The translations under genes and the position numbers were made by a program. Source: Dysgonomonas sp. HGC4 (GTDB lineage: Bacteria > Bacteroidota > Bacteroidia > Bacteroidales > Dysgonomonadaceae). From it: 64,000 nucleotides of DNA. The stretch lies in contig NZ_CVRU01000056.1 in the NCBI RefSeq assembly GCF_001261715.1, positions 1-64,000 of the forward strand, in the 5' to 3' direction. The notes under the pieces were generated by a model that was given only the letters and a program-made list of their open reading frames with translations, did not search any database and was not told the DNA's origin. Of the stretch, positions 17,527 through 27,700 are shown one piece after another; the stretch's first letter is position 1; the number at the start of each line of letters is the position of its first letter.

Positions 17527-18483
17527 TTAGCCACCAAACAATGAGTTAACGAATTCTTTTCGCTGAAAGACTTGCAAATCGTCTATACCTTCGCCAAGTC
17601 CAATATATTTTACAGGAATCTTAAATTGATCCGAAATACCAATTACAACTCCACCTTTTGCCGTGCCATCAAGCTTTGTTACAGCCAAAGCAGTAACATC
17701 CGTAGCGGCAGTAAATTGCTTTGCTTGCTCAAATGCATTTTGACCTGTCGATCCATCAAGCACCAGTAAAACTTCATGAGGTGCACCGGGTACGATTTTA
17801 TTCATTACATTTTTGATCTTCGACAATTCATTCATCAATCCGACCTTATTATGTAATCGTCCAGCTGTATCTATTATTACAACATCTGCATTATTGGCTT
17901 TTCCTGAACTGATTGCATCAAATGCTACAGAAGCAGGATCAGAGCCCATTGCTTGTTTAATTACCGGAACACCAACCCTCTCTCCCCAAATAACCAACTG
18001 CTCTACAGCAGCAGCACGGAAAGTATCAGCAGCTCCAAGATATACCGATTTTCCGGCTTTCTTAAATTGGTTAGCCAATTTACCAATTGTTGTAGTTTTA
18101 CCTACACCATTAACACCCACAACCATTATTACATATGGCTTGTTGTCTACTGGCAGATTAAAACCTTCAGTATTATCATTTGAGTTATTTTCGGTAAGCA
18201 ATTCAACAATTTCTTCATGCAAAATAGTACTCAATTCATCTGTACCTACATATTTATCCTTAGCAACGCGTTCTTCTATGCGTTCGATGATTTTCAGCGT
18301 AGTATCCACACCAACATCCGAAGTAATTAATACTTCTTCCAAATCATCCAATACACTATCATCAACTTTAGACTTCCCAACAACAATCCTTGAAAGTTTA
18401 GAAAACATGTTTTCTTTTGTTTTTTCCAAACCTTTATCCAACGATTCTTTTTTCTGTTTTGAGAAGAAGTCCAAAATACCCAT
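17527..18483 (-). CDS. ftsY: Signal recognition particle receptor FtsY
   Basis: The SRP-receptor GTPase that docks SRP-ribosome complexes at the inner membrane. An N domain (about 1-95) is followed by the G domain, with GVNGVGKTTTIGKLA (G1), DTFRAAAVEQL, DTAGRLHNK (G3) and TKLDGTAKGG (G4), ending in the family motif YIGLGEGIDDLQVF. At 318 aa it lacks the long acidic A domain of enterobacterial FtsY, as is usual in Bacteroidetes. Upstream is the terminator of the ribosomal-protein operon, so ftsY has its own promoter or depends on read-through. Confidence 0.96.
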   Translation of the reverse strand: MGILDFFSKQKKESLDKGLEKTKENMFSKLSRIVVGKSKVDDSVLDDLEEVLITSDVGVDTTLKIIERIEERVAKDKYVGTDELSTILHEEIVELLTENNSNDNTEGFNLPVDNKPYVIMVVGVNGVGKTTTIGKLANQFKKAGKSVYLGAADTFRAAAVEQLVIWGERVGVPVIKQAMGSDPASVAFDAISSGKANNADVVIIDTAGRLHNKVGLMNELSKIKNVMNKIVPGAPHEVLLVLDGSTGQNAFEQAKQFTAATDVTALAVTKLDGTAKGGVVIGISDQFKIPVKYIGLGEGIDDLQVFQRKEFVNSLFGG

Positions 18484-18571
18484 AAGATCTTATTATTTAT
18501 TCTTGAATACTATAATAGTTGCTCCCAATATATACTTGGAACGAGCTACACAAAGCTAATAAAGGATATAC

Positions 18572-18608
18572 AAAAAACCCCCTAACAAATTCTTGAAAGG
18601 AGGTTTTT
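18572..18608 (-). terminator. Terminator of rpmB-rpmG-DUF4295
   Basis: AAAAACC-c-CCT pairs with AGG-a-GGTTTTT (one internal mismatch). On the minus strand the hairpin runs into TTTTTTG. It lies 17 bp after the DUF4295 stop. Confidence 0.8.
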
Positions 18609-18625
18609 AGTTATTTTTAACTAAA

Positions 18626-18787
18626 TTATTTTGCAAAATAATCTTTCACAGCTTCATTAGGAACCATTTCTTCCTTAAATGTATAAGCTCCTGTTTTAGG
18701 TGATCTTACCATTTTAATTACTTTTGCATAATTACGTCCGTCTTTTGATGATGGATCGCGGTAACCTGCGACTGTCTTCTTTGCCAT
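18626..18787 (-). CDS. DUF4295 small protein
   Basis: A 53-aa basic protein (starts MAKKTVAGYRDPSSKDGR, ends NEAVKDYFAK) translated from the ATG at 18785-18787 to the TAA at 18626-18628. It matches from memory the short DUF4295 family that follows rpmG in almost all Bacteroidetes and is suspected to be ribosome-associated. It is 15 bp downstream of rpmG on the same strand and followed by a terminator, so it is the last gene of the rpmB operon. Confidence 0.9.
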   Translation of the reverse strand: MAKKTVAGYRDPSSKDGRNYAKVIKMVRSPKTGAYTFKEEMVPNEAVKDYFAK

Positions 18788-18802
18788 GGTTGTATATTAT
18801 TT

Positions 18803-18991
18803 TTACTTAATTTCTTTATGTACTGTTACTTTCTTCAAAACTGGGTTGTATTTTTTCAACTCCAATCTTTCAGTTGTATTTCTTCTGTTCTTTGTAGTAA
18901 TGTATCTTGATGTACCAGCCATACCACTTTCTTTGTGTTCGGTACATTCTAGAATTACTTGAATTCTATTTCCTTTTGCTTTCTTTGCCAT
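18803..18991 (-). CDS. rpmG: 50S ribosomal protein L33
   Basis: A 62-aa ribosomal protein of the large subunit. Family pattern: [13 protein letters not shown] near 6-18, [12 protein letters not shown] near 27-38 and [20 protein letters not shown] at the end. Only one cysteine remains, so this is the zinc-free type without paired CxxC motifs. It sits between rpmB and the DUF4295 gene. Confidence 0.96.
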   Translation of the reverse strand: MAKKAKGNRIQVILECTEHKESGMAGTSRYITTKNRRNTTERLELKKYNPVLKKVTVHKEIK

Positions 18992-19010
18992 TTTTAGGTT
19001 CTCCTTTGAT

Positions 19011-19250
19011 TTAAGCTTTTAAATAACCTTTTTCAGCTGCTTTTTTCAATGCAGCATCCAAACCAATTTTATTAATTGTACGAAGACCTGACGCAGATAC
19101 ATCTAGACTAATCCAACAATCTTCTTCTACCCAATAGAATTTTTTCCTGAATAGGTTGATATTAAATTTTCTCTTAGTCTTTTTATTTGAGTGAGAGACA
19201 TTGTTACCAACCATAGCTTTCTTTCCTGTAATTTCACAAATTTTGGACAT
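19011..19250 (-). CDS. rpmB: 50S ribosomal protein L28
   Basis: A 79-aa protein starting [21 protein letters not shown], with the [18 protein letters not shown] core and the [13 protein letters not shown] end typical of L28. It is the first gene of the rpmB-rpmG-DUF4295 operon. A well-spaced promoter is at 19307-19337. Confidence 0.96.
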   Translation of the reverse strand: MSKICEITGKKAMVGNNVSHSNKKTKRKFNINLFRKKFYWVEEDCWISLDVSASGLRTINKIGLDAALKKAAEKGYLKA

Positions 19251-19306
19251 CGCTACTATATTTTATTTTTTATTTATTTTATTCCTTGCCGTAGTAAAAC
19301 AGGGTG

Positions 19307-19337
19307 CAAAATTAAACCTTTTTTTTGAATCAGCAAA
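19307..19337 (-). promoter_or_regulatory. Promoter of the rpmB operon
   Basis: On the minus strand a perfect -7 box TAATTTTG (19307-19314) is preceded 19 bp upstream by TTTG (19334-19337), the Bacteroidetes -33 element. Confidence 0.75.
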
Positions 19338-19423
19338 TTATTGGCAGTTAATAAACTATCTTTTTTCAAAAAAACACTACTCCTTAATTATCTTATTCTT
19401 AACTGAGAATAATCTTTCCCAAC

Positions 19424-19455
19424 TTTGTAATAGAAATGCAAATATAGTAACTTTG
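19424..19455 (+). promoter_or_regulatory. Promoter of the metallophosphoesterase gene
   Basis: TTTG at 19424-19427, 20-bp spacer, then TAACTTTG at 19448-19455: the Bacteroidetes primary-sigma consensus. The start codon is 33 bp further on. Confidence 0.75.
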
Positions 19456-19488
19456 TTGATGTCTAGAAATATATAATACCTTTTTACT

Positions 19489-20739
19489 ATGAAAAAACAC
19501 GTTTACTTATTTTTGTGTGTATTCCTTTTTACATGCACACATCTATTTTCTCAATCGCCTTTTAGCTTTATTGTAATTTCCGACACACACCTTGGAAGGG
19601 AAGGATCGGAAGAAAAAAACAGAAAAACGCTTCGCTATCTACTTAATCAGCCAAGTAAACCTGAAGCTATTTTTGTTGTTGGAGATCTTACCAACAATGG
19701 TTATCAACAGGAGTATGATCTTTTCAAGAAAGTATTTACAGAAGAGTTACCAACTAATTTCCCTAAATATTATTGTCTGGGAAATCATGATAGGTATAAT
19801 GACAAGGGAAGCGAGAACACCCGATTTCAAAACACATTAGGGCAAGACCTTAACCAATATGTAGAGGTTAACGATTACCCCTTCATACTTATAAGTATGG
19901 AAAACTCGTCTTATGACAAATGCTATACCGACCCTAGTCGTAAGTTCCTATTAGAAAAATTAGAGTATGCAGCTAAGAAGCATCCTGAAAAGCCTATTTT
20001 CGTATTCTTTCATATGCCAGTTGTAAATACGGTATATGGATCATACGAGATTGGGGGTAAAGATTCATGGGGTACTAGCGGATTAAAAGATATTTGCGAA
20101 CAATATCCACAGATCGTAGCTTTCTCAGGACACTCACACTACCCTATCGGAGATGAAAGATCTATACACCAAGATAAATTTACATCTGTAAATGATGGTA
20201 GTATTGCCTACTCGGAAATAGAAACGGGCAAAACCGAAGGGATACACCCCGAAGGGTTTAATGATGTTACCGAAGGCATGATTGTTAGTATTGATAATAA
20301 CAAAGTGAATATTCACAGATACAATACTGCACAAGGCGTAGAAATAAAAACTCCATGGGAAATAAAAGCCCCTCACGATGGCTCTGCTTTTACGTACAAA
20401 GACAGAAAAGACAACAAAGCGCCTAAATTTACAAAAGGTATTAAGCCTACCTTTTACAATATTACTAAAAATGGTTGCAGACTATTATGGAAGCAGGCTT
20501 CTGATAACGATATAGTACATCACTATAAAATCTTATTGACGAAGAGAGGAGACGAAAACAGCTCCCCTACCCTTATGACTATTTTCTCGGGGTTCTTCTT
20601 AAATGCAGAGATGCCTCAATCGAAAGGTTGGGACTTGAAAGATTTAGATGCCGATTCGACTTATGACGTATTGGTTTCGGCAGTTGATTCTTTCGGCAAT
20701 GAATCAGAACCCATAATAGGCTCATTTACGACATTGTAA
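19489..20739 (+). CDS. Secreted calcineurin-like metallophosphoesterase
   Basis: A 416-aa exported protein with an N-terminal signal peptide (MKKHVYLFLCVFLFTCTHLFSQ). The binuclear metal motifs are all there: ISDTHLG (about 29-35), VVGDLTNNG (about 64), CLGNHDRYN (about 100), FFHMPV (about 166) and FSGHSHYP (about 208). After about residue 315 comes a fibronectin-III-like domain (APKFTKGIKPTFYNITKNGCRLLWKQASDND..). The substrate is unknown; related exported enzymes cleave phosphodiesters or phosphomonoesters. It is monocistronic with its own promoter, and shares a bidirectional hairpin with the convergent gene. Confidence 0.85.
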   Translation: MKKHVYLFLCVFLFTCTHLFSQSPFSFIVISDTHLGREGSEEKNRKTLRYLLNQPSKPEAIFVVGDLTNNGYQQEYDLFKKVFTEELPTNFPKYYCLGNHDRYNDKGSENTRFQNTLGQDLNQYVEVNDYPFILISMENSSYDKCYTDPSRKFLLEKLEYAAKKHPEKPIFVFFHMPVVNTVYGSYEIGGKDSWGTSGLKDICEQYPQIVAFSGHSHYPIGDERSIHQDKFTSVNDGSIAYSEIETGKTEGIHPEGFNDVTEGMIVSIDNNKVNIHRYNTAQGVEIKTPWEIKAPHDGSAFTYKDRKDNKAPKFTKGIKPTFYNITKNGCRLLWKQASDNDIVHHYKILLTKRGDENSSPTLMTIFSGFFLNAEMPQSKGWDLKDLDADSTYDVLVSAVDSFGNESEPIIGSFTTL

Positions 20740-20763
20740 GCTTATCAGAATCATTAAAATAGA

Positions 20764-20791
20764 AGAGGCGAGCATTCCATTACTCGCCTCT
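20764..20791. terminator. Bidirectional hairpin terminator between convergent genes
   Basis: AGAGGCGAG and CTCGCCTCT form a perfect 9-bp GC-rich stem around a 10-nt loop, between the stops at 20739 and 20813. The T tail on the plus side is short. Confidence 0.7.
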
Positions 20792-20812
20792 CTTTATCTA
20801 TATCTGTTACCT

Positions 20813-23383
20813 TTAAAAACCCATACCTATACCAATAGAAAAACGATTGCCATCTTTTGACCCGAAATATGAGAATTTACCCGTATAGCTTTTAAAGAGT
20901 GTAAGCCACCAACCTCCACCATAAGAGGTATGCCACCTTTGAGAATCTTCGCCCGGATACCATACCCGACCATAATCAGCACCCACAAAAACACCATATT
21001 GCACAGGTGTAAAAGGGTTCTTTAGATGACCTAGATCGTATCTAAGATCGGTATGTTGATAAAGAGATTGTCGTCCTATAAAACGGCTTTCCCTAAAACC
21101 TCTAAGTTCAACAGAAGCCGCCTGATAAAATTCGTAATCGTTAGTAAACAACGCTGTACCAATTACCTCTGTAGCTAAAGAAAGGCGATCTCCACATGCT
21201 ATATTAAATGCAAACCTCGATTTTAGATAAGGAAAATTTCGACTTACATCTTTCACATCCCAATTCCAACCTCCAGTTACCAAAAAATCAATTGAATTAA
21301 GTAAAGTAGTATTAAACTCTCTGTTTATTTCATAAGTCACATGGAAATCGGCGAATACCCTTGTATCAAATACCGGATCATCATCTCCATATACTTCATT
21401 TATAAACCTATCAGTAGGTTTATCCATCTTATATAATTCGACAGTTGTTGCAGCAGTAAATTTATTGGTTTCGTCCAGCTTCCAATAATAAGAAGGTTCT
21501 ATACTGTACTTAGCAATGCCCACCCGGTTAAAATCTATCGATTTATCTTTAAATCCGTTTGTCTGATTACCATACCCAAAGAAGTTATGAAAATCGTTTG
21601 CAATACCAAAAATAGCCTCAATATTAAAACCCTTCATTTCATCCAGCGAAGGAAACATTCCCTGATACATCAAACCATCTAAGTAACTATAACCAATTCG
21701 GTGACGATAACTATAAGGCGACCGCTTGAAACCATACATTGTCTTACTCACATATGCTCCCAAATAAAAACCTAAGTCGGAGTCATATACCCCCCATGGC
21801 GTGAAACTTATACTTTGATACTTCAATTTCTTATAATCATAAGCATGCACTTTCTCTACGTTGGTTCGTATAATACTGGCATTACCAAGTGTATCATTTT
21901 TGACATCGTGAGATTTATAATCATATATATCCGTATTTCGTCCTCCAATAATATTATATACGTTGGAACCTTTTCCTCCCACCAAAGTTAATGGCATAGC
22001 CTTTCTTGATTCGTTATTCAATCTAAATTCATCGTCTCCTTCCAGCCCATACAACCAAATTTCTTTCGTACTCTTGTCATATTTCTTATCAAACAACAGA
22101 AGCTTTGAGTTTTTATCATATATACGAACATTAGTTGCATGCTTGTCCTTCTGATCTATGACAAATAAATCGTCTCCATGAGTACCAGTAATTACAGGTG
22201 TTTCCTGTAATATATCATAATATTTCTGGGCGATCTTTTCGACAACATCCCTACGATTTTTTAAATTCTTTTTTATAATCTCGGTGTCAGGTGACGCATA
22301 TATTTCTTTCGGTAACTCTTTGAATGCATTATCAATTACCGAATCGGTTAAAAGAGTTTTAATATATTTTGCTTCTTGATACCATATTTCTCGTCCTGTT
22401 CGTGCAACTAGGGCTATATCAAGAGGAATAGCAATGCCGTTTGCCTTTTTCAGATTTTTTATGCTACTATCGTAATTTGTTATACTATTTAAGCCAAATA
22501 CGTCTAGCATCAATTTAAATAACACTCCATCAACTTTTGTAAAAGCATGACTGCGGTCTGCAACCATTGGCATGTATACAAGGCTATCTCCATGAGGAAC
22601 TTCGTACCACTGCCAACTTTCTCTCGTTTTATTCCAGTCTCCGATAAGTATATCTAAGAGCCGTTCTCTTATATATTCATGCTGATCAACATGAAAAGCT
22701 TTAGATTCTTGAATCTTAGCCAACAGCTCAGCTGTCTCTATTATTTTGGAGTGTGTTGTGAACGTCTTTAAATCATATATACTAATTAGTCGATCAGCTA
22801 TCCCCGTACCATCTGCAATAGTATCAGTAGTTGTATGCTTGGGAATATAGTATATTTCGGAATCAAAAGAATTTACACCTACATCTTCTGCCAGCTTATT
22901 TGCAACCATAAAAGCATAGGGATGAGTTATTGTATAAGCATCGCCTATAAACTTATCAACATAAGTACCTTGAAACTCTTGCTTGCTATATGTATTCTTA
23001 AAAAAATCAGATTCCATAAATGTTGTTGCACCACCAAGAGGTCTGACCATATAAAGGTGTGCATTTTTATCTTCAAGAAACAATGCATGCAGACGCGGCA
23101 ATTGACCTATAAACTTAAGGCCTCCGTGAAGATCGTATAACTCTGTCGATTTAACAGTTATGGGGGTAGAGTAAAGCTCGCGATAGTGCTTACCTACAAT
23201 GCGATTATATAACCCCGCTCGTTTAGCCGCAGTTTGAGGATAAATTGATTTTTTTATTACACCTCCCGAATACAACGGGATGGTATCCTCTTCCAACTTG
23301 GAAGATGTATCCATAGCCGAGACATTCAGGTATAATAGGCTGTATATAAATAATACAACGCTAATTTTTCTAATACTGTGCAT
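20813..23383 (-). CDS. Outer-membrane BamA/D15-like barrel protein with large N-terminal domain
   Basis: About 856 aa from the ATG at 23383 (the longer open frame begins with TTG). The protein opens with a signal peptide (MHSIRKISVVLFIYSLLYLNVSA). Residues about 60-430 form a domain I cannot name. It includes RERLLDILIGDWNKTRESWQW and YMPMVADRSHAFTKVDG, a pattern recalling the catalytic/metal segment of CotH/HipA-like kinases. The C-terminal 350 residues are alternating aromatic-rich beta strands with the D15-type pattern (ELRGFRESRF.., FVGADYGRVWYPG.., SFGIGMGF-like end), finishing in Phe as outer-membrane barrels do. Probably an outer-membrane enzyme or transporter; function unknown. Confidence 0.6.
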   Translation of the reverse strand: MHSIRKISVVLFIYSLLYLNVSAMDTSSKLEEDTIPLYSGGVIKKSIYPQTAAKRAGLYNRIVGKHYRELYSTPITVKSTELYDLHGGLKFIGQLPRLHALFLEDKNAHLYMVRPLGGATTFMESDFFKNTYSKQEFQGTYVDKFIGDAYTITHPYAFMVANKLAEDVGVNSFDSEIYYIPKHTTTDTIADGTGIADRLISIYDLKTFTTHSKIIETAELLAKIQESKAFHVDQHEYIRERLLDILIGDWNKTRESWQWYEVPHGDSLVYMPMVADRSHAFTKVDGVLFKLMLDVFGLNSITNYDSSIKNLKKANGIAIPLDIALVARTGREIWYQEAKYIKTLLTDSVIDNAFKELPKEIYASPDTEIIKKNLKNRRDVVEKIAQKYYDILQETPVITGTHGDDLFVIDQKDKHATNVRIYDKNSKLLLFDKKYDKSTKEIWLYGLEGDDEFRLNNESRKAMPLTLVGGKGSNVYNIIGGRNTDIYDYKSHDVKNDTLGNASIIRTNVEKVHAYDYKKLKYQSISFTPWGVYDSDLGFYLGAYVSKTMYGFKRSPYSYRHRIGYSYLDGLMYQGMFPSLDEMKGFNIEAIFGIANDFHNFFGYGNQTNGFKDKSIDFNRVGIAKYSIEPSYYWKLDETNKFTAATTVELYKMDKPTDRFINEVYGDDDPVFDTRVFADFHVTYEINREFNTTLLNSIDFLVTGGWNWDVKDVSRNFPYLKSRFAFNIACGDRLSLATEVIGTALFTNDYEFYQAASVELRGFRESRFIGRQSLYQHTDLRYDLGHLKNPFTPVQYGVFVGADYGRVWYPGEDSQRWHTSYGGGWWLTLFKSYTGKFSYFGSKDGNRFSIGIGMGF

Positions 23384-23553
23384 AAGTAGGAGTCTGTTAT
23401 AGTAATTCCAATACAAATATTACATTTCAAGCCATTTGTTTTGAAAGTCTAACTATCTCAGCAAATGTAAAGGCTAAAGATCTAAGTATAATACAATAAT
23501 CAATTATTATAGATGTCTTGCGACCTCAAATCTTAAAATTGTATTTAAACTCA

Positions 23554-23581
23554 TTTGGTTATATAACAATTTGTACCTTTG
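23554..23581 (+). promoter_or_regulatory. Promoter of the radical SAM gene
   Basis: TTTG (23554-23557) and a perfect -7 box TACCTTTG (23574-23581) with a 16-bp spacer, 26 bp before the start codon. Confidence 0.7.
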
Positions 23582-23607
23582 CATAGTTTTACACGAGAAC
23601 AAAATTA

Positions 23608-24540
23608 ATGACAAATAAACCATATAAAGAGTTTGGAGATTTCTTAAACAGCATATTTCCACAAAAGGTTCAGAAAATATCTATCAATGCCGGCTTTACT
23701 TGCCCCAACCGCGATGGGTCTAAAGCAGTAGGCGGATGTACATATTGTAACAACCAAAGCTTTAGCCCCGGATATGGAGGCAAGCAACGCACAGTTACCG
23801 ATCAATTGAGAGATGGCATCGCCTTCTTTTCTCACAAATATCCCGAAATGAAGTATCTAGCGTACTTCCAGTCATATACAAACACATACGATGACATAGA
23901 GAAACTGATTGCCTTATACGAAGAGGCATTGGCTTACCCGAATGTCGTAGGTATCATTATAGGCACTCGTCCTGATTGTATGCCTGCTGATCTGCTCGAA
24001 TATTTCGCAAAATTAAAGGACAGAACTTTCCTTTTGATAGAATATGGCTTGGAGTCGACTTTAGATTCTACCCTCGAATTTATCAACAGAGGACACACAT
24101 ATGCCGAAAGTGTAGAGGCTATTTACCAAACGGCTGCTAAAGGAATATATACGGGAGCTCATATGATTCTGGGATTACCCGGAGAGAGCAGAGAACAAAT
24201 GCTGGAGCATGCCGATAAATTGTCTGAACTGCCTTTGACAACCCTAAAAATGCACCAGTTGCAGTTGATAAAAGGGACAGTTATGGCTCGTCAATATAGA
24301 GAGCACCCCGAATGGTTCAACTTATTTGAAGTAGAAGACTATATTGATCTTTGTATTGATTTTACAGAACGCCTCAACCCCGATTTCATTATCGAAAGAT
24401 TTGTGTCACAATCTCCAAAATCTTTGCTTATTGCTCCCGATTGGGGATTGAAAAACTTTGAATTTACAGCCAAAGTCTTGAAACGATTTGCCGAACGCAA
24501 TGCATATCAAGGAAAGCTTTGCAAAAAGGTTATAGTTTGA
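23608..24540 (+). CDS. TIGR01212-family radical SAM protein (YhcC-like)
   Basis: A 310-aa radical SAM enzyme. The cluster-binding cysteines are in CPNRDG..GGCTYCNN (about 29-47), the unusual widely spaced pattern of the TIGR01212/YhcC group. It continues with FQSYTNTY, IIGTRPDCMP, LLIEYGLES and GAHMILGLPGESREQM. The C-terminal part has SPKSLLIAPDWGLKN. The reaction is not established to my knowledge. It has its own promoter, and the downstream convergent gene is separated by a long palindrome. Confidence 0.88.
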   Translation: MTNKPYKEFGDFLNSIFPQKVQKISINAGFTCPNRDGSKAVGGCTYCNNQSFSPGYGGKQRTVTDQLRDGIAFFSHKYPEMKYLAYFQSYTNTYDDIEKLIALYEEALAYPNVVGIIIGTRPDCMPADLLEYFAKLKDRTFLLIEYGLESTLDSTLEFINRGHTYAESVEAIYQTAAKGIYTGAHMILGLPGESREQMLEHADKLSELPLTTLKMHQLQLIKGTVMARQYREHPEWFNLFEVEDYIDLCIDFTERLNPDFIIERFVSQSPKSLLIAPDWGLKNFEFTAKVLKRFAERNAYQGKLCKKVIV

Positions 24541-24593
24541 TCTAATCCCTTTGACTTTCTTTAGTTTACCACTACACATAGTTATATTTCATT

Positions 24594-24641
24594 ATTGTCC
24601 ATCTTCTTAGCAAAAATATTTTTGCTAAGAAGATGGACAAT
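24594..24641. repeat. Perfect 48-bp palindrome between convergent genes
   Basis: Two 24-bp arms are exact reverse complements with no spacer (left arm ATTGTCCATCTTCTTAGC then AAAAAT). As RNA it would form a very stable hairpin in either direction and may act as a bidirectional terminator for the genes ending at 24540 and 24709. As DNA it could extrude a cruciform. No clear T-run follows on either side. Confidence 0.85.
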
Positions 24642-24708
24642 TTGATTATAGATGCTCAGATATTATTAATTTCTATCGGAATTGTTTTCTCCAGTTCAAA
24701 TGTCCCGT

Positions 24709-27700
24709 TTACTTTTTAGGAACACCCTTTATCTCCGGTTTATTTTCTTTCTTATCCTTATGGAATATGCCCTTTACTTTTTGAAAAAATCCCGAAACTT
24801 TTTTCGCAAAATTTTGCTTCTTCTGAGAAAACCCTACTGATTCTACAACAGCAGGCTGCAATATCTGCCATAGATAATTGAATGTGGAGTGGTATGCATC
24901 ACGTTCGATGGTTACATGAACATGTCTTGCTCGTTTATGTGGTTTATCGGGGTTATTCTTTTTTATTACCTTATTCGCAACCGTACTCACAAGTGTATTA
25001 GTTGTTAGTTCACCGTCCTTATTTTTCAACACAGAAATACTCAGATCGTTATACAGCATCAACATCTCAATAGTAGCACCCTTGCTCGAAGCATCTGTAT
25101 TAAATGTGAGAGATTTTATATACCCTGTTTCAACCTTAGCTGGAGCCATTGGTGTTATCAATTGATTCAGATCCTTTAAATCAAACTTATTTAGATGAGC
25201 CTTAAGATGAAAATGATCGTTAAGTGAGTCAACCGGCAACATCCATGTAGCCGTAAAATGGCCTGTTCCCATCAAGTTTCCATCAGCATCCAGTTTGATG
25301 TACTGGCCAGGTCTCGAAACAATATTAGTAAGCCCCGATAATCGTCCATTCATATTAGTGAAAAAGATCACACCTGGAACTGTATTATTCTTGGGCAATT
25401 CTTCATATACAACTTTAAAGTTGTTGACATTAGCCGTATCTATATCGAATTTCACTGGAAGCTTTTGAAGCCCTTCATAAATCATCGGCATGATGTTGTG
25501 CTGTATCTCTATCTGCTGATTTTTGAAGTTCAACAGTTCAACATCTTTCATCAACAGTTCTTTTGCGTGAAGTCTATTATTGGCAAAATATCGATTAAAA
25601 TCTATACCCGATAACGATATATGCCCTACCCCCACATCAAACCAATCTTTATGAGTAGGATGATGATAGGCAAACTCTTTCTTAGAGTAAGCAGGCACCA
25701 AATGAAGTTTTTCTATTCTAAAACTACCCTCATTCTTTTTCAGTTCAATAGTTTCTGCTTTTAGCATATAAAAACCATTGTTCAGAGGAAACTGAAAATT
25801 ATGTGTGCTGAAATTAATATCGTCCATCACAAACGTTTTCAGTTCGCTATTTATAACCAGTCCACTGAAAAACAAATTAGTTGTATTCAATTGTTGCTGC
25901 CTATTAAGTTTTCCATTCAATGTGGTTGCATAGTCAATATTAGCATCCGAAATATTGAACTTGTTTACAGATACCTCACTACCCAATTTTTCAAACACTG
26001 AGTAAATATCCTGCTTATTGGACGAAACTTTACTTTTTTGCGCAGACTTAGAAATCTGATTTATTTTAACAACAGGCTTAGCAACTTCTACACTTGCTAG
26101 ATTAAACTTCCTATTATTCAGATTAATATCCAGAATATCCAGATTCGATGTTTCGAAATGCAATTTAAGACTGGGTTGATCTACCCCTACCTGAATATTA
26201 GAAATACCAATTCGCCCTATATTTAAAGATCCTGCAAAAGGAGTCGAAGCACTTGCCTTACTTTGGCTACCTCCTCCTTCTATCACTTTTTTATAATTTA
26301 TTACAGGCGATTGCAATGTAATCTCACCAATAGAACTATTCTTCATTTCGGCGTCCCATGCCAAAGCCTTTAGTTGAAGTTTACCTACAGTTGTGTTTAA
26401 ACTATCTTTAGTTGTGTGATCCGAGTATTCTATTTTCGCATTGGAAATATCAAATAATCCTGCAATAAAATTGGTTGTTTTATCTTTCACCTCACTATTC
26501 TTCTTAGTCGTATTCGAAGATTTTCGAGTTTTCACAACCTGTATAGTGGGAGATTCTACATTAAAGGAATTAAACATCACAGTATTTTCCTTTTCTGTTA
26601 TCTTATAATCTATACCTCTGACTGCAACAAATGGACTCAACAACGAAAAGTAAGTATCAGGAGCTTTCTTCCATGTGTTTCTTTGAGGCAACAGTTTTAT
26701 ATCAAACAATTCTAAATTACCTTTTATGCCCGTATACACCCCTTTTCTGATCATCAAACGATAGTCTTTTCCGGGTAAGAGATTATCAAAACGTTCGAAA
26801 CTAAATCGAAGATTATCACACGCAAAAAAAGTATGTGAATGTTTTATTGTGATTTCATTTATAAGGAAATTTGATGCAAAAAAATCAATCCTTGGTAATT
26901 TATAAACCGGATTATCCTTATTTGTATTATCGCGGAATGTAATATTTCCACCATTCAAATTTACTTCACTTATAGATATATGCTTAAAAAAGGGTACAAC
27001 AACATTCAAATTGGCTGATTTATCATCTACCGGCGCTATCTCTTTTTTCGATTTATGCATTTTCACATATTCGATGTTTGGAGCATCTATCGATAACTGC
27101 TGCGCCCGTATTCCTTGATCGTATTCTAAGCCCAACAAACGAATAGAATCTATAGTTCCGACAATATAATCTCGTTGGGTTTTAAGTTGCAGAGGCGACA
27201 ACTTCACTTTGTCTATCTGAAAATCTTTTGTTACCGTATTCAACTTCATATGCCCAATACTCAGCGCATGATTTTGGCTTATAACGATACCTTCTATATC
27301 AGCAGCATCTACTGAGAAACCCTGCGAATACAAAAATCGTTGCTGGATATCGGCTAACGAATCGACCTTAAAACCATAAGCTTCAAAATTAAAGCGATCC
27401 ATATTATATACATCAATCGTATCTTTGGTAGCATTGGTATATTTTAGTTTAGCTTCCGTTATACCTATCTTATCGATTGAGATGCTATGTAGAAGAGGCG
27501 ATACTATGGCATACAAAGTCCACGACAGATTCAGGGTATCCTGTACTTGTACCCCGGCATCTTTCTTTGACTCTATTTTTACACTGTCTTTTTTAACGTT
27601 GAAATATTGAATTTCAGACCTATTTATATCAAAAGCATTTGCTTCTAAATAATTGAGAGCATTTTCTCGCTTAAACCTCACACCTGTAACCTCTATCGAG

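Noticed and set aside
23387-23416. Longer N-terminus for the barrel protein starting at 23416.
   Set aside because: The first codon there is TTG and the ATG at 23383 begins a normal signal peptide.
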